A DNA stretch of 64,000 nt from Gemmatimonadota bacterium (GCA_029262195.1 JAJCZX010000038.1:62001-126000), one strand, 5' to 3'; counted from the first letter of the stretch, positions 1 to 9,000 are shown. Program-made: numbers and translations. The notes: generated by a model from the letters alone, not told the origin.

Positions 1-1
1 G

Positions 2-517
2 CGTACATCGGTCTTGCTCCTCGATCTGTTGCTGAAGGAAAAATGGAACGTCAGAGCCCATAGGGCTGAGGTCCGGGCCGAGGTAGAAGACCTGGAATCT
101 CTGGCACGATTACCCCACGACGCTGTCCTTGTGATCGGCGATGCGGCGCTACACCTCGACGTGACTCACTCTTACAACCACTCGTACGATCTCAGTGCGG
201 AGTGGAAGGATTGGACGGGTCTCCCGTTTGTATTCGCCGTGTGGGCTGCTCGTCGAGATGCAGATTCTACGGCGATTGGCACAATTCACCGTGGCCTGCT
301 GGAATCTCGCGATTGGGGTTTGGATAACCTGGATACCCTTGCCGATGACGCGTCAAAAGCAACCGGGTTCGAACTAGAGATGTGTCACGACTACCTTTCC
401 GGCCTTGATTATGCGTTGTCTCCTACGCACATAGAAGGTTTATCTACTTTCTTCACCAAACTTGAAGCAAACGGAGTCATTCCGTCTGGCACCCTGCAAT
501 TCTTATCCGTGGCTTGA
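2..517 (+). CDS. mqnA: Chorismate dehydratase MqnA, C-terminal part (cut by window edge)
   Basis: Partial gene: the frame is open from base 2 and the N-terminus lies outside the window. MqnA dehydrates chorismate to 3-enolpyruvyl-benzoate, the first committed step of the futalosine menaquinone pathway. The family signature is visible in the stretch DLSAEWKDWTGLPFVFAVWA, where the W-x-x-W-T-G-L-P-F-V-F-A-x-W pattern is typical, preceded by a VLVIGDAAL motif of the periplasmic-binding-protein-like fold. It is followed at once by mqnC, as expected for a futalosine operon. The stop codon falls 5 bases before the preferred mqnC start. The identification is firm; only the missing 5' end limits it. 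Confidence 0.93.
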   Translation, partial: RTSVLLLDLLLKEKWNVRAHRAEVRAEVEDLESLARLPHDAVLVIGDAALHLDVTHSYNHSYDLSAEWKDWTGLPFVFAVWAARRDADSTAIGTIHRGLLESRDWGLDNLDTLADDASKATGFELEMCHDYLSGLDYALSPTHIEGLSTFFTKLEANGVIPSGTLQFLSVA

Positions 518-521
518 ACAA

Positions 522-1577
522 ATGATCGACAGAAACAGCGCCGAATTCAAAGACTACCTCGACCTATATGAGAACGCGTCGCTGCTGGAGTTGGGCTCCA
601 TGGCCGACGCCAAACGCATCGAACTCCATCCAGAAGACGTCGTTACCTACATCGTCGACAGAAATATCAACTACACCAACGTCTGCGTTGCGGATTGTAA
701 ATTCTGTGCATTCTATCGCCGCCCCAAGGACAACGAAGGGTACGTCCTCTCTTTCGAAGAAATTGGAGCCAAGATCGAAGAAACGAAGGCCCTGGGTGGC
801 GTGCAGATTTTGATCCAGGGTGGACACAACCCTTACATCCCCTTCGATTGGTACCTGGATCTCTTGAGATATATCAAGGAAAAACACCCCATCCACGTAC
901 ACGGATTTTCTCCCTCCGAGGTGGATTTCTTTTCAACCCGCTTCCGCATTGCTACAGAAGATGTGATCAAGGCTCTGATGGACGCCGGTCTTGATTCCAT
1001 TCCTGGCGGGGGCGGGGAGATTCTAGTACAGGACGTGCGTGACCGCGTTGCCAAGAAGAAAGCCGGCGCTGACCGCTGGCTTGAGGTGATGGAGATTGCT
1101 CATAACCTCGGCATGAAGACATCGGTTACGATGATGTACGGGCTGGGGGAGTCCAATGCGGACCGGATAGAGCATTTGATGCGAGTCAGGGAGGTCCAGG
1201 CGCGGACCAACGGCTTCACCGCTTTTATCATGTGGCCGCTGCAGCCCGAGAATACCGAAATGGAAGGCATTGAACGTACCGACTCGGTTACCTACCTGAG
1301 GACAGTTGCCATTTCCAGATTAATCCTCGACAACGTTCCCAATATTCAGGCGTCATGGGTTACGATGGGACTGAAGATTGGACAGGTGTCACTCGGGTTT
1401 GGATGTAACGATTTTGGGTCTTTGATGATCGAAGAGAACGTTGTCTCGGCAGCAGGAACCACCCACGCCACAACAATCGAAGAGATCGAACGAACAATCC
1501 AGAACGCGGGCCTTACGCCGGCCCGCCGACATCAGGATTACTCCATGGTGGAGGCCGAAGCGGTAAAGGCCGGGTAA
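522..1577 (+). CDS. mqnC: Cyclic dehypoxanthinyl futalosine synthase MqnC (radical SAM)
   Basis: Radical SAM enzyme that cyclises dehypoxanthine futalosine in the futalosine menaquinone pathway. About 351 residues, the normal family length. The CX3CX2C iron-sulfur motif (CVADCKFC, C55/C59/C62 from the chosen start) follows the strand that reads NYTNVCVADC, and GGVQILIQGGHNP is typical of the MqnC/MqnE group. The frame is open upstream to 462, but starting there would overlap mqnA by 56 bases, so the ATG at 522, just after the mqnA stop, is preferred. MqnA plus MqnC in tandem implies a menaquinone-based respiratory chain. Confidence 0.95.
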   Translation: MIDRNSAEFKDYLDLYENASLLELGSMADAKRIELHPEDVVTYIVDRNINYTNVCVADCKFCAFYRRPKDNEGYVLSFEEIGAKIEETKALGGVQILIQGGHNPYIPFDWYLDLLRYIKEKHPIHVHGFSPSEVDFFSTRFRIATEDVIKALMDAGLDSIPGGGGEILVQDVRDRVAKKKAGADRWLEVMEIAHNLGMKTSVTMMYGLGESNADRIEHLMRVREVQARTNGFTAFIMWPLQPENTEMEGIERTDSVTYLRTVAISRLILDNVPNIQASWVTMGLKIGQVSLGFGCNDFGSLMIEENVVSAAGTTHATTIEEIERTIQNAGLTPARRHQDYSMVEAEAVKAG

Positions 1578-1582
1578 TTGGT

Positions 1583-1638
1583 TGTCCTTCAGGACAAATC
1601 CGACGCGATAGCGTCGGGCCGAACCGCCCCTTCAGGGG
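1583..1638. repeat. Three tandem short hairpins between mqnC and purE
   Basis: Three adjacent perfect inverted repeats with tetraloops occupy the 114-base gap after mqnC: TGTCC-TTCA-GGACA around 1583-1596, CCGACGC-GATA-GCGTCGG at 1600-1617, and CCCC-TTCA-GGGG at 1627-1638. The TTCA loop is used twice. No T-run follows, so this is not a standard terminator. It resembles a small REP-like or mRNA-stability element. The frame of purE stays open through it, which would give an implausible N-terminal extension. Confidence 0.6.
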
Positions 1639-1691
1639 GGATAGTTGAAACGCACCCCTGGGTGCCAGAACAAAAAACGGAGTTGTTTGAA

Positions 1692-2093
1692 ATGTCCGAT
1701 AAGCCAGTCCTCGTCGTGGTTGGATCTGAAAGTGACCGAGATCGTATTGCACCTGCGTTGGCAGTTCTAGACGAAGCAGCTGTTGGTTACGACTTCGAGG
1801 TTTCTTCGGCGCATCGCAATCCCGATCAAACTGCTGAACTAGCTCGAGGAGCTCGAGACAAAGGGTATCGCGTGATCATTGCCGGTGCTGGATTGGCAGC
1901 CGCGCTGCCCGGTGCTGTCGCATCTCTCACCGACCTTCCAGTCGTCGGCGTTCCTTTCGAAGTTGGAGCATTGAGAGGTGTTGATGCTTTGTACGCCATT
2001 GCTCAACTGCCTAGCGGCTGTCCGGTCGGAACGGTAGGAATTGGAAACGCCAAGAATGCGGCCCACCTCGCAATGCGGATTCTGAAGGCCTGA
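1692..2093 (+). CDS. purE: N5-carboxyaminoimidazole ribonucleotide mutase PurE
   Basis: Purine biosynthesis enzyme that rearranges N5-CAIR to CAIR. About 133 residues from the ATG at 1692. Family motifs are clear: a VVVGSESDRD phosphate-binding loop, SAHRNPD in the active site, and an IIAGAGLAAALPG segment with the conserved G-A-x-A-x-x-L-P-G. It is shorter at the C-terminus than E. coli PurE by about 20 residues. The frame is open back to 1578, but that region holds three tandem hairpins and codes for low-complexity sequence, so the internal ATG giving MSDKPVLVVVG is chosen. No purK follows, so its partner lies elsewhere. Confidence 0.92.
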   Translation: MSDKPVLVVVGSESDRDRIAPALAVLDEAAVGYDFEVSSAHRNPDQTAELARGARDKGYRVIIAGAGLAAALPGAVASLTDLPVVGVPFEVGALRGVDALYAIAQLPSGCPVGTVGIGNAKNAAHLAMRILKA

Positions 2094-2094
2094 T

Positions 2095-2574
2095 GTGACG
2101 CTGCGCGTGGGGATGGGATATGACTCCCACCGATTCGGTGCCAATAGACCTCTGGTGCTGGCCGGGCAGATAATCGATCACCCAACCGGACTTGTCGGAC
2201 ACTCCGACGGTGACGCGATCTGTCACGCCCTAACTGATGCCATTCTGGGCGCCGCTGCCCTCGGCGACATTGGGCGCCATTTCCCGGACACCGATGCCCG
2301 GTGGAAGGATGCCGATTCGATGCAAATGCTCAAACACTCGGTGGGACTGCTGGACGAAAGTGGCTATCGAGTTGTTAACGTCGACGTTACGGTCATTGCA
2401 CAGGCTCCCAAACTGGCCCCTCACGCTGACTCAATGAGAGGCAACGTTGCTGAATGCCTGGGGATCAACGCGGGCAACGTATCCATCAAGGGAAAGACAA
2501 ACGAGGGCATGGATGCCGTGGGCAAAGGCGAGGGCATCGTTGTACACGCGATAGCCGCAATAGAGAGTGTCTGA
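2095..2574 (+). CDS. ispF: 2-C-methyl-D-erythritol 2,4-cyclodiphosphate synthase IspF
   Basis: MEP-pathway enzyme that makes the cyclodiphosphate intermediate of isoprenoid synthesis. It has 159 residues, the usual length. Metal ligands are visible in the N-terminal GYDSHRF motif, followed by GHSDGDAICHALTDAILGA and the C-terminal GKTNEGMDAVGKGEG substrate loop. It starts with GTG at 2095, one base after the purE stop, and its end overlaps the start of the DedA gene, so translation is probably coupled. Isoprenoid supply fits the nearby menaquinone genes and the polyprenol-dependent glycan genes further on. Confidence 0.96.
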   Translation: MTLRVGMGYDSHRFGANRPLVLAGQIIDHPTGLVGHSDGDAICHALTDAILGAAALGDIGRHFPDTDARWKDADSMQMLKHSVGLLDESGYRVVNVDVTVIAQAPKLAPHADSMRGNVAECLGINAGNVSIKGKTNEGMDAVGKGEGIVVHAIAAIESV

Positions 2575-3193
2575 ATTATTTCAACAAATTGTAAATAGCC
2601 TGGCCGCTCTCCCTCCGAGCCTGGTTTATGCGATTATTGGCCTCCTGGGAGCGGTTGAAAACATTTTTCCGCCGATTCCTGCCGATACAGCCATCGCGTT
2701 CGGGGCCTTTCTCTCACAGTCTAACGAGTTGTCAGCCCTGACGATTTTTCTAGTCACCTGGAGTGCCAACGTTGCGGGCGCCTCAGCCGTGTACACCGTG
2801 GCACGCTACTACGGTCGGCCTTTTTTCTCCGGTCACCTCGGCGAACGACTCCTCAAACCCCGGCACTTCGCCCGACTTGAGCAACTGTATCACGATCACG
2901 GCACCTGGGGGATTTTCTTAAGCCGGTTCATTCCGGGAGTGCGTGCAGTTGTATCTCCCTTTTCGGGAATCGCAGGGTTGAGCGCTTTTCGGGCTCTGAC
3001 TCCTGTATTTATAGCGTCGGCTATCTGGTACGGAGCCTTAACTTTTGTCGCGGCGCGGGTGGCAAGGGAATTAGACACCGTGCTGTTGTTTGTCAGTCGG
3101 TTCAACACGACGGCGCTAATACTCCTTGTTGTGGCAGTGATAGTTGTGCTGGTAGCCTTACGTTCTAGAAAGGGCCCACGGCGTGGCCGATAA
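2567..3193 (+). CDS. DedA family membrane protein
   Basis: Integral membrane protein of the DedA/SNARE-associated family, about 208 residues with five to six hydrophobic segments. Members have been linked to undecaprenyl-phosphate or phospholipid flipping and membrane homeostasis. The sequence shows the family's ENIFPPIPADTAIAFGAFL segment near residues 31-50, and FLSRFIPGVRAVVSPFSGIAG near residue 118, where the R-F-x-P-G-x-R motif is diagnostic. It overlaps ispF by 8 bases and the recombinase gene by 11 bases. The alternative start codon at 2567 is supported mainly by the overlap. Confidence 0.9.
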   Translation: MSELFQQIVNSLAALPPSLVYAIIGLLGAVENIFPPIPADTAIAFGAFLSQSNELSALTIFLVTWSANVAGASAVYTVARYYGRPFFSGHLGERLLKPRHFARLEQLYHDHGTWGIFLSRFIPGVRAVVSPFSGIAGLSAFRALTPVFIASAIWYGALTFVAARVARELDTVLLFVSRFNTTALILLVVAVIVVLVALRSRKGPRRGR

Positions 3194-4094
3194 GGACAAA
3201 GTGATTGCGGCCTTCTGGATCGAAAGCTTTCAGGATTTCCTCACGCTTGAAGTGGGTAACAGTCCTAATACTGTTAGCAGCTACACGAGAGATGTTATGC
3301 GTCTCGCGGAATTCGCCGACTCCAATGGGGCAGCCAACCCGTCCGCAGTATCCGAGACGTTGCTACGGGAGTTCGTGTTCTCGCTCAAAGACCTCGGTCT
3401 GGCTCCGGCCAGCATTAGCCGCCAGGTGTCGACAATACGGACCTACTACAAGTTTCTGGTGGGGGAGGGTTACATCGGCAACGACCCCAGCCTGAAGTTG
3501 GAATCGCCAAAGGGTTTGAAACGACTTCCTGAAGTGCTCACCGTGGAAGAAATTGAAGCTCTCCTGGCTGCTCCCAACACGGACGAACCACTGGCATGGA
3601 GAGATCGCGCTCTTATCGAGGTCGGCTACGCGAGCGGCACACGCGTATCCGAACTGATCGGGCTCAAAATGAACGACATCTGGTTCGACGATGCCCTGAT
3701 CAGGGTGGTTGGGAAGGGGTCCAAGGAACGTTTGATCCCTATCGGCAGGCGGGCCCTCGGGGCAGTGGCTGTCTATTCCCGGGAGATTCGGCCTAACCTC
3801 GACAAGGGAAAAGCGGAGGGGTCCTTTCTGCTCAACGCTCGCGGGACGCCGCTATCCAGGGTCGGGGCCTGGGGGATCATAAAAAAATGCGCCGAGCGTT
3901 CGGGAATTGGGAAACGGGTAACTCCCCACACGCTGAGACACACATTTGCGACTCACCTTCTTGAGGGCGGCGCCGATCTTCGAGCTGTTCAGGAGATGCT
4001 GGGTCACGCAGACCTGGCAACCACACAGATTTACACCCACGTCGACCGTGAATACCTCCGATCGGTCCACAAACAGTTCCATCCCAGGGCATGA
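3183..4094 (+). CDS. Tyrosine recombinase of the XerC/XerD type
   Basis: Site-specific tyrosine recombinase, 303 residues, as expected for XerC/XerD, which resolve chromosome dimers at dif with FtsK. An N-terminal SAM-like core-binding domain spans about residues 8-95 and the catalytic domain about 115-295. All catalytic residues can be placed: R154 (SGTR), K178 (GKGSK), H249 and R252 (HTLRH), H275 (GHADL) and Y284 (QIYTHVD). It sits between housekeeping genes rather than next to an integration site, which favours a Xer role over a mobile-element integrase. XerC and XerD cannot be separated here. Confidence 0.9.
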   Translation: MADKDKVIAAFWIESFQDFLTLEVGNSPNTVSSYTRDVMRLAEFADSNGAANPSAVSETLLREFVFSLKDLGLAPASISRQVSTIRTYYKFLVGEGYIGNDPSLKLESPKGLKRLPEVLTVEEIEALLAAPNTDEPLAWRDRALIEVGYASGTRVSELIGLKMNDIWFDDALIRVVGKGSKERLIPIGRRALGAVAVYSREIRPNLDKGKAEGSFLLNARGTPLSRVGAWGIIKKCAERSGIGKRVTPHTLRHTFATHLLEGGADLRAVQEMLGHADLATTQIYTHVDREYLRSVHKQFHPRA

Positions 4095-4684
4095 AGATCT
4101 TTGTCCTCGACAACTACGACTCGTTTACCTACATCCTGGTTCAGTACCTTGGTGAGCTGGGTGTCGAGCTTGAAGTGGCCATGAATGACGAAATCACTTT
4201 CAACGAGATCGAAGCCCTCGACCCGGATGCAATTCTGGTGTCTCCGGGCCCGGGACGACCAGAAAACGCTGGTATCAGCGTCGAACTGATCAAGCGGTTT
4301 TCCGGAGCTAAGCCGATTCTTGGAGTTTGCCTGGGCCATCAGGCCCTTGTCGAGGCGTTCGGCGGAAAAACGGTTGCTGCAAAACGATTGATGCATGGCA
4401 AAACCTGTCAGGTTGAACACGACAGTACCCAACTCTTCGAGGGCATCCGGTCTCCAACGGAATGCATGAGATATCACTCCCTGATCGCGGACCCGACCAA
4501 CGTTCCCCGACAATTGCGGGTCACCGCCTGGACCGAGGACGTTGAACGGGAAGTCATGGCTGTAAGCCACGTTGAGCACCTGACTACAGGCGTCCAGTTC
4601 CATCCAGAGTCTATTGGGACCGGGGCAGGGAAGAAAATGCTTGAGAATTTTGTGAAGTTGGTGCCTGCCTCTACCGTCCGCTAA
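4091..4684 (+). CDS. Anthranilate/aminodeoxychorismate synthase glutamine amidotransferase subunit
   Basis: Class I glutamine amidotransferase subunit that releases ammonia from glutamine for anthranilate (TrpG) or aminodeoxychorismate (PabA) synthesis. 197 residues. It opens with the diagnostic FVLDNYDSFTYILVQYLGELG, contains the oxyanion strand VSPGPGRPENAG, the nucleophile motif GVCLGHQ, and the His-Glu pair in GVQFHPESIGT. It starts inside the last codons of the recombinase gene (4-base ATGA overlap). No trpE or pabB neighbour is present, so the synthase partner is elsewhere and TrpG versus PabA cannot be decided. Confidence 0.93.
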   Translation: MKIFVLDNYDSFTYILVQYLGELGVELEVAMNDEITFNEIEALDPDAILVSPGPGRPENAGISVELIKRFSGAKPILGVCLGHQALVEAFGGKTVAAKRLMHGKTCQVEHDSTQLFEGIRSPTECMRYHSLIADPTNVPRQLRVTAWTEDVEREVMAVSHVEHLTTGVQFHPESIGTGAGKKMLENFVKLVPASTVR

Positions 4685-4711
4685 CCGACTCTGTTAAATT
4701 AGTATTCCATG

Positions 4712-4811
4712 CGCGATAACGATGTGCGACAACGGGGTTATCTGCCCGTCATGGGAAAAGACGGCAGGCTTCGCAGCCCCTAAAAGCCCACTCCATTGGA
4801 GAGGGCTTTTT
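4712..4811 (+). ncRNA. Candidate structured RNA or leader, three hairpins plus terminator, upstream of pyrG
   Basis: The intergenic space before pyrG can fold into three consecutive helices: GATAAC/GTTATC (4715-4720 with 4737-4742), CTGCCCGTC/GACGGCAG with one bulged base (4742-4750 with 4760-4767), and GGCT-TCGC-AGCC (4767-4778). A strong terminator hairpin follows at once. A possible -10 element TAGTAT lies at 4700-4705, but I see no convincing -35. The unit would be an RNA of about 100 nt, either a small RNA or an attenuator for pyrG. I do not recognise it as SRP RNA, 6S RNA or a named riboswitch. Confidence 0.4.
4782..4811 (+). terminator. Rho-independent terminator upstream of pyrG
   Basis: The stem AAAAGCCC pairs with GGGCTTTT around an inner CTCC/GGAG helix, with one A-A mismatch between them, and is followed by a T-run. 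It ends the structured leader or terminates the upstream operon about 84 bases before the pyrG ATG. Confidence 0.85.
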
Positions 4812-4819
4812 GACGTTAA

Positions 4820-6541
<1,722 letters not shown>

Positions 6542-6547
6542 GCTGAT

Positions 6548-7333
6548 TTGTTTGAAGGCAAATTTTTAATTGCTGGTCCGTGTGTTCTTGAAGATCGAGA
6601 CACCAATCAGATTATTGCAGAAAGCCTCGCTGAAAAAGCTAATTTCTGGGGACTAGACATCGTTTTCAAGGCAAGCTTTGACAAAGCGAATCGAAGCTCC
6701 CTTGGGTCCCCGAGAGGTCCGGGAATGGAAGAAGGCCTTCGAGAGCTGGAGCGGATCAAGGCTGCGTCGGGGCTTTCTGTCATCACCGATATCCACGAGG
6801 TGCATCAGGTCGAAGCTGCGGCGGCAGTGGTCGATGCTCTTCAGATTCCAGCCTTTCTCTCGCGCCAAACTGATCTGTTGGTTGCCGCTGGCGCCACCGG
6901 TAAGCCCGTTAACATCAAGAAAGGGCAGTGGATGGATTCTCAAGGAGCTGCGGCAGCAGTGGGTAAAGTCCGTAGCAACCCGGACCATTCCATCTCACTC
7001 ACAGAACGCGGAACCTTCTTCGGCTACGGCGATTTGGTGGTCGATATGAGATCGTTTAAACGAATCAGAGACGCGGCCAGCGTACCCGTCATTTTCGACG
7101 TGACTCATTCCATTCAGCAACCGGGGAGAGGGAAAGGGGGGCGAAGTGGTGGCGATAGAGAATCTGCGCCACGGCTTGCCATGGCAGCTGTAGCAGCAGG
7201 TGCGGATGGGTTGTTTATAGAGACTCATCCAAAACCCTCAGAAGCTTCTAGTGACGCGGATTCCATGTTAGAGCTGGATCGACTGGATGAAATACTTTTG
7301 CCATGTTTGAAAATCTGGGATACGCTGGGTTAG
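6548..7333 (+). CDS. kdsA: 3-deoxy-D-manno-octulosonate 8-phosphate synthase KdsA
   Basis: Condenses arabinose 5-phosphate with phosphoenolpyruvate to give Kdo 8-phosphate, a lipopolysaccharide inner-core precursor. 261 residues. Family motifs: LIAGPCVLE at the N-terminus, FKASFDKANRSS, RGPGMEEGL, ITDIHE, KKGQWMDSQGAAAAVGKV and FIETHP. The Cys at position 12 in AGPCVLE is the residue that marks metal-dependent KdsA enzymes; the metal-independent class has Asn there. It starts with TTG at 6548, only six bases after pyrG. Its presence, with the Lpt genes downstream, shows the organism makes LPS. Confidence 0.94.
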   Translation: MFEGKFLIAGPCVLEDRDTNQIIAESLAEKANFWGLDIVFKASFDKANRSSLGSPRGPGMEEGLRELERIKAASGLSVITDIHEVHQVEAAAAVVDALQIPAFLSRQTDLLVAAGATGKPVNIKKGQWMDSQGAAAAVGKVRSNPDHSISLTERGTFFGYGDLVVDMRSFKRIRDAASVPVIFDVTHSIQQPGRGKGGRSGGDRESAPRLAMAAVAAGADGLFIETHPKPSEASSDADSMLELDRLDEILLPCLKIWDTLG

Positions 7334-7513
7334 GCAAACAATCGCGCGCGCTTTAGCGGCGACCGCCGAGTGGCGACTTTAAGTCGCGTCCTACACTCGA
7401 TATTATCTCATGATGCGATCTCGTTGGTCGTCGAGCGTCGGGATGGGTAGTTAGGATGCCCCTGATAGGGCAACTCGGCAGTGGCGACGATGGTCGTCGG
7501 AAAAACCATGCGA
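7334..7513. repeat. Non-coding spacer with short hairpins after kdsA
   Basis: No gene is seen. The spacer holds several short palindromes, including CGC-TTTA-GCG near 7350, GCGACTT-T-AAGTCGC near 7373-7387 and TGCCC-CTGATA-GGGCA near 7457-7472. Their style (simple loops, tandem arrangement, gene-end position) resembles the hairpin cluster at 1583-1638, suggesting a REP-like family. No convincing terminator for kdsA is visible on the + strand. Confidence 0.35.
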
Positions 7514-7552
7514 AGAAAAAGGCCGCGCCCGCTCAAACTCTCGGACGCGACC
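7514..7552 (-). terminator. Rho-independent terminator of the PEP-CTERM gene
   Basis: Read on the minus strand, an 11-bp stem (two G-U pairs) GGTCGCGTCCG / CGGGCGCGGCC encloses a 10-base loop and is followed by TTTTTCTT. It lies 25 bases after the stop of the PEP-CTERM gene. Confidence 0.88.
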
Positions 7553-7577
7553 CTAGGGAGAATCTCAGGTAAGCCTG

Positions 7578-8315
7578 TTAGGCACCAAGTTTGTTGTTTC
7601 GTCTCCGACGGTCGTAGAAAACCATGCCTGCGAGCCCTGTTCCCAAAAGGGCGATGGTGGTCGGCTCCGGTGCGATCGTGGCCGAGCATACGCTCGACAC
7701 CTGTGTGTCGCATTTGTCTGAGGCGCCATTAATCTGTTGTGTGTGCCACCGGGCACCCGTCTCATCCGCGCTAATTAGAAAGGCTTCGCTCGTGGAAAAG
7801 GTGAATTCGACGTAGGCAAACGAGGGATAGCTGCGACAGGTCGAACGATGGTTAGCGCTTGTCGGCCCCGGATCGGAGCACCCGACAATTCCACCTTCGT
7901 GGCCGTTGGTTCCGCCCGAAAGATCAATGCCAAGTCCTTTCTTGCTCCCCGGGCCCGAGGAGTTCTTTATGCTATTGTCTCCCTCCTGCCAATCACCGGT
8001 AACGACCGTGCTAACGCCGGTCGGATCGTAATACAGGACTGATGAAATAGTCACCGACCCGTTGAAATCACTATTATTGTTGTATAACCCCACCGCAGTA
8101 ATTGTCCCCATGTTACCGATAACACCTTCCATGTTCCAAACACGCATGACGATGTTGGTCGCATCAAGCTGGGTGACTTGTACTGAAGCGCAAACGAAAA
8201 ACTGCGAAGTACAATAATTCTCAAAGGTCAGGGTGGCAGAACCCTGGGCAGATGCCGCGCCCGCCATTCCCGCCGAAATGATCGCCGCCGCGAACGCTTG
8301 TTTAATTGCCTTCAT
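7578..8315 (-). CDS. PEP-CTERM sorted secreted protein
   Basis: Secreted protein of 245 residues with a cleavable signal peptide (residues 1 to about 24, ending AGAASAQG) and a C-terminal PEP-CTERM anchor: a Pro-Glu-Pro motif (APEPTTIALLG), a short hydrophobic helix and an Arg-rich tail (YDRRRRNNK). In the exosortase/PEP-CTERM system the motif directs processing at the membrane and correlates with exopolysaccharide export. The body is rich in Gly, Ser, Thr and Asn, with Cys pairs, and matches no enzyme I recognise. A clear AAGGG ribosome site precedes the ATG. No exosortase gene is in the window. Confidence 0.88.
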   Translation of the reverse strand: MKAIKQAFAAAIISAGMAGAASAQGSATLTFENYCTSQFFVCASVQVTQLDATNIVMRVWNMEGVIGNMGTITAVGLYNNNSDFNGSVTISSVLYYDPTGVSTVVTGDWQEGDNSIKNSSGPGSKKGLGIDLSGGTNGHEGGIVGCSDPGPTSANHRSTCRSYPSFAYVEFTFSTSEAFLISADETGARWHTQQINGASDKCDTQVSSVCSATIAPEPTTIALLGTGLAGMVFYDRRRRNNKLGA

Positions 8316-8958
8316 TACTTTTTCCCTTCCAAAACTTTACGCCGGCATATCCGGCAAACAAATAGCCAGGACCGAAAAGGACGGCCATCATTGACGTCTT
8401 TACAATCGCTTTGTTCAAGACCAAACGCCCAGGACCTTCCCCGACCGCGCGAATGGCGGGGGCGATGTCAAGCGCGAACAAACCGAAGCTCGCCAACACC
8501 CACAAGCCAACACCAAAAAAAACAAGCGACAACACCCCGGTAGCAGCCTTCTTGCCTCGGGCGATCGTCGATCCAAACATCGCCGCCGCACCCATTGTCA
8601 CCAGAGGCAACGCGGCCAGGCTGGCCGACACCGTGCCGAATTCCCAGTCCAGATTGCCGAGATTCAAAGGAATCCACGCTAGCGCCACGTCACTGGCTCC
8701 GACTAAAAAAAGGATGCCCCCAAACCAGCCAATCCACCACCAGGCCTCGTTTGATTCGACCGTCCGATCATCGGATCTTGAACGTCCAGTTGTTTCAGCA
8801 CCCAGAATGGGTCGCTTTCCGTCCAAATCCCACTCTCCTGGATTCCTGAAGCTGTTAATCTTCTCCAAGCCGCTGTGCATGAACCAGACCAACGGCCGTT
8901 CACAGAAAACGACAGTTTTTTTGACTGTTTTCCGTACTCGGATAGAGATCTCGCGCAA
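8302..8958 (-). CDS. Hypothetical four-helix membrane protein upstream of PEP-CTERM gene
   Basis: Up to 218 residues: a polar N-terminal part of about 70 residues followed by four hydrophobic segments at about 73-93, 110-132, 140-165 and 188-208. I recognise no family. The stop codon overlaps the start of the PEP-CTERM gene by 14 bases, so the two are probably cotranscribed and translationally coupled. The start is uncertain: TTG at 8958 gives the full frame and an ATG at 8880 is an alternative; neither has a strong ribosome site. A long open frame on the opposite strand here has no protein-like composition. Confidence 0.6.
   Translation of the reverse strand: MREISIRVRKTVKKTVVFCERPLVWFMHSGLEKINSFRNPGEWDLDGKRPILGAETTGRSRSDDRTVESNEAWWWIGWFGGILFLVGASDVALAWIPLNLGNLDWEFGTVSASLAALPLVTMGAAAMFGSTIARGKKAATGVLSLVFFGVGLWVLASFGLFALDIAPAIRAVGEGPGRLVLNKAIVKTSMMAVLFGPGYLFAGYAGVKFWKGKSNEGN
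8353..8369 (-). promoter_or_regulatory. Possible sigma-54 promoter before the PEP-CTERM gene
   Basis: On the minus strand the sequence CTGGC-TATTTGT-TTGCC has the invariant GG and GC doublets separated by exactly 10 bases and full TGGC and TTGC cores. The central ACG of the consensus is not matched. Initiation would be near 8342, about 27 bases before the PEP-CTERM ATG. It lies inside the upstream coding region, so chance is possible. Confidence 0.35.
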
Positions 8959-8970
8959 CGATTCGCAATC

Positions 8971-9000
8971 AATTGTTGCGCCAGGGCAACAATTCCCTGG
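8971..9000. promoter_or_regulatory. Overlapping perfect inverted repeats in the divergent intergenic region
   Basis: AATTGTTGC (8971-8979) and GCAACAATT (8986-8994) form a perfect 9-bp inverted repeat around GCCAGG. A second repeat, CCAGGG (8981-8986) with CCCTGG (8995-9000), overlaps the first so that both cannot form together. The position between divergent units (leftward membrane/PEP-CTERM genes, rightward lptC) suggests a regulator operator. Confidence 0.5.

Noticed and set aside
4685-4720. Possible dif site near the Xer recombinase gene
   Set aside because: TGTTAAATTAG resembles one arm of dif, but the second XerC arm and central region do not fit.
4712-4811. SRP RNA, 6S RNA or tRNA before pyrG
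   Set aside because: The GGAA-loop helix of SRP RNA, the length of 6S RNA and the TpsiC/anticodon features of a tRNA are all absent.
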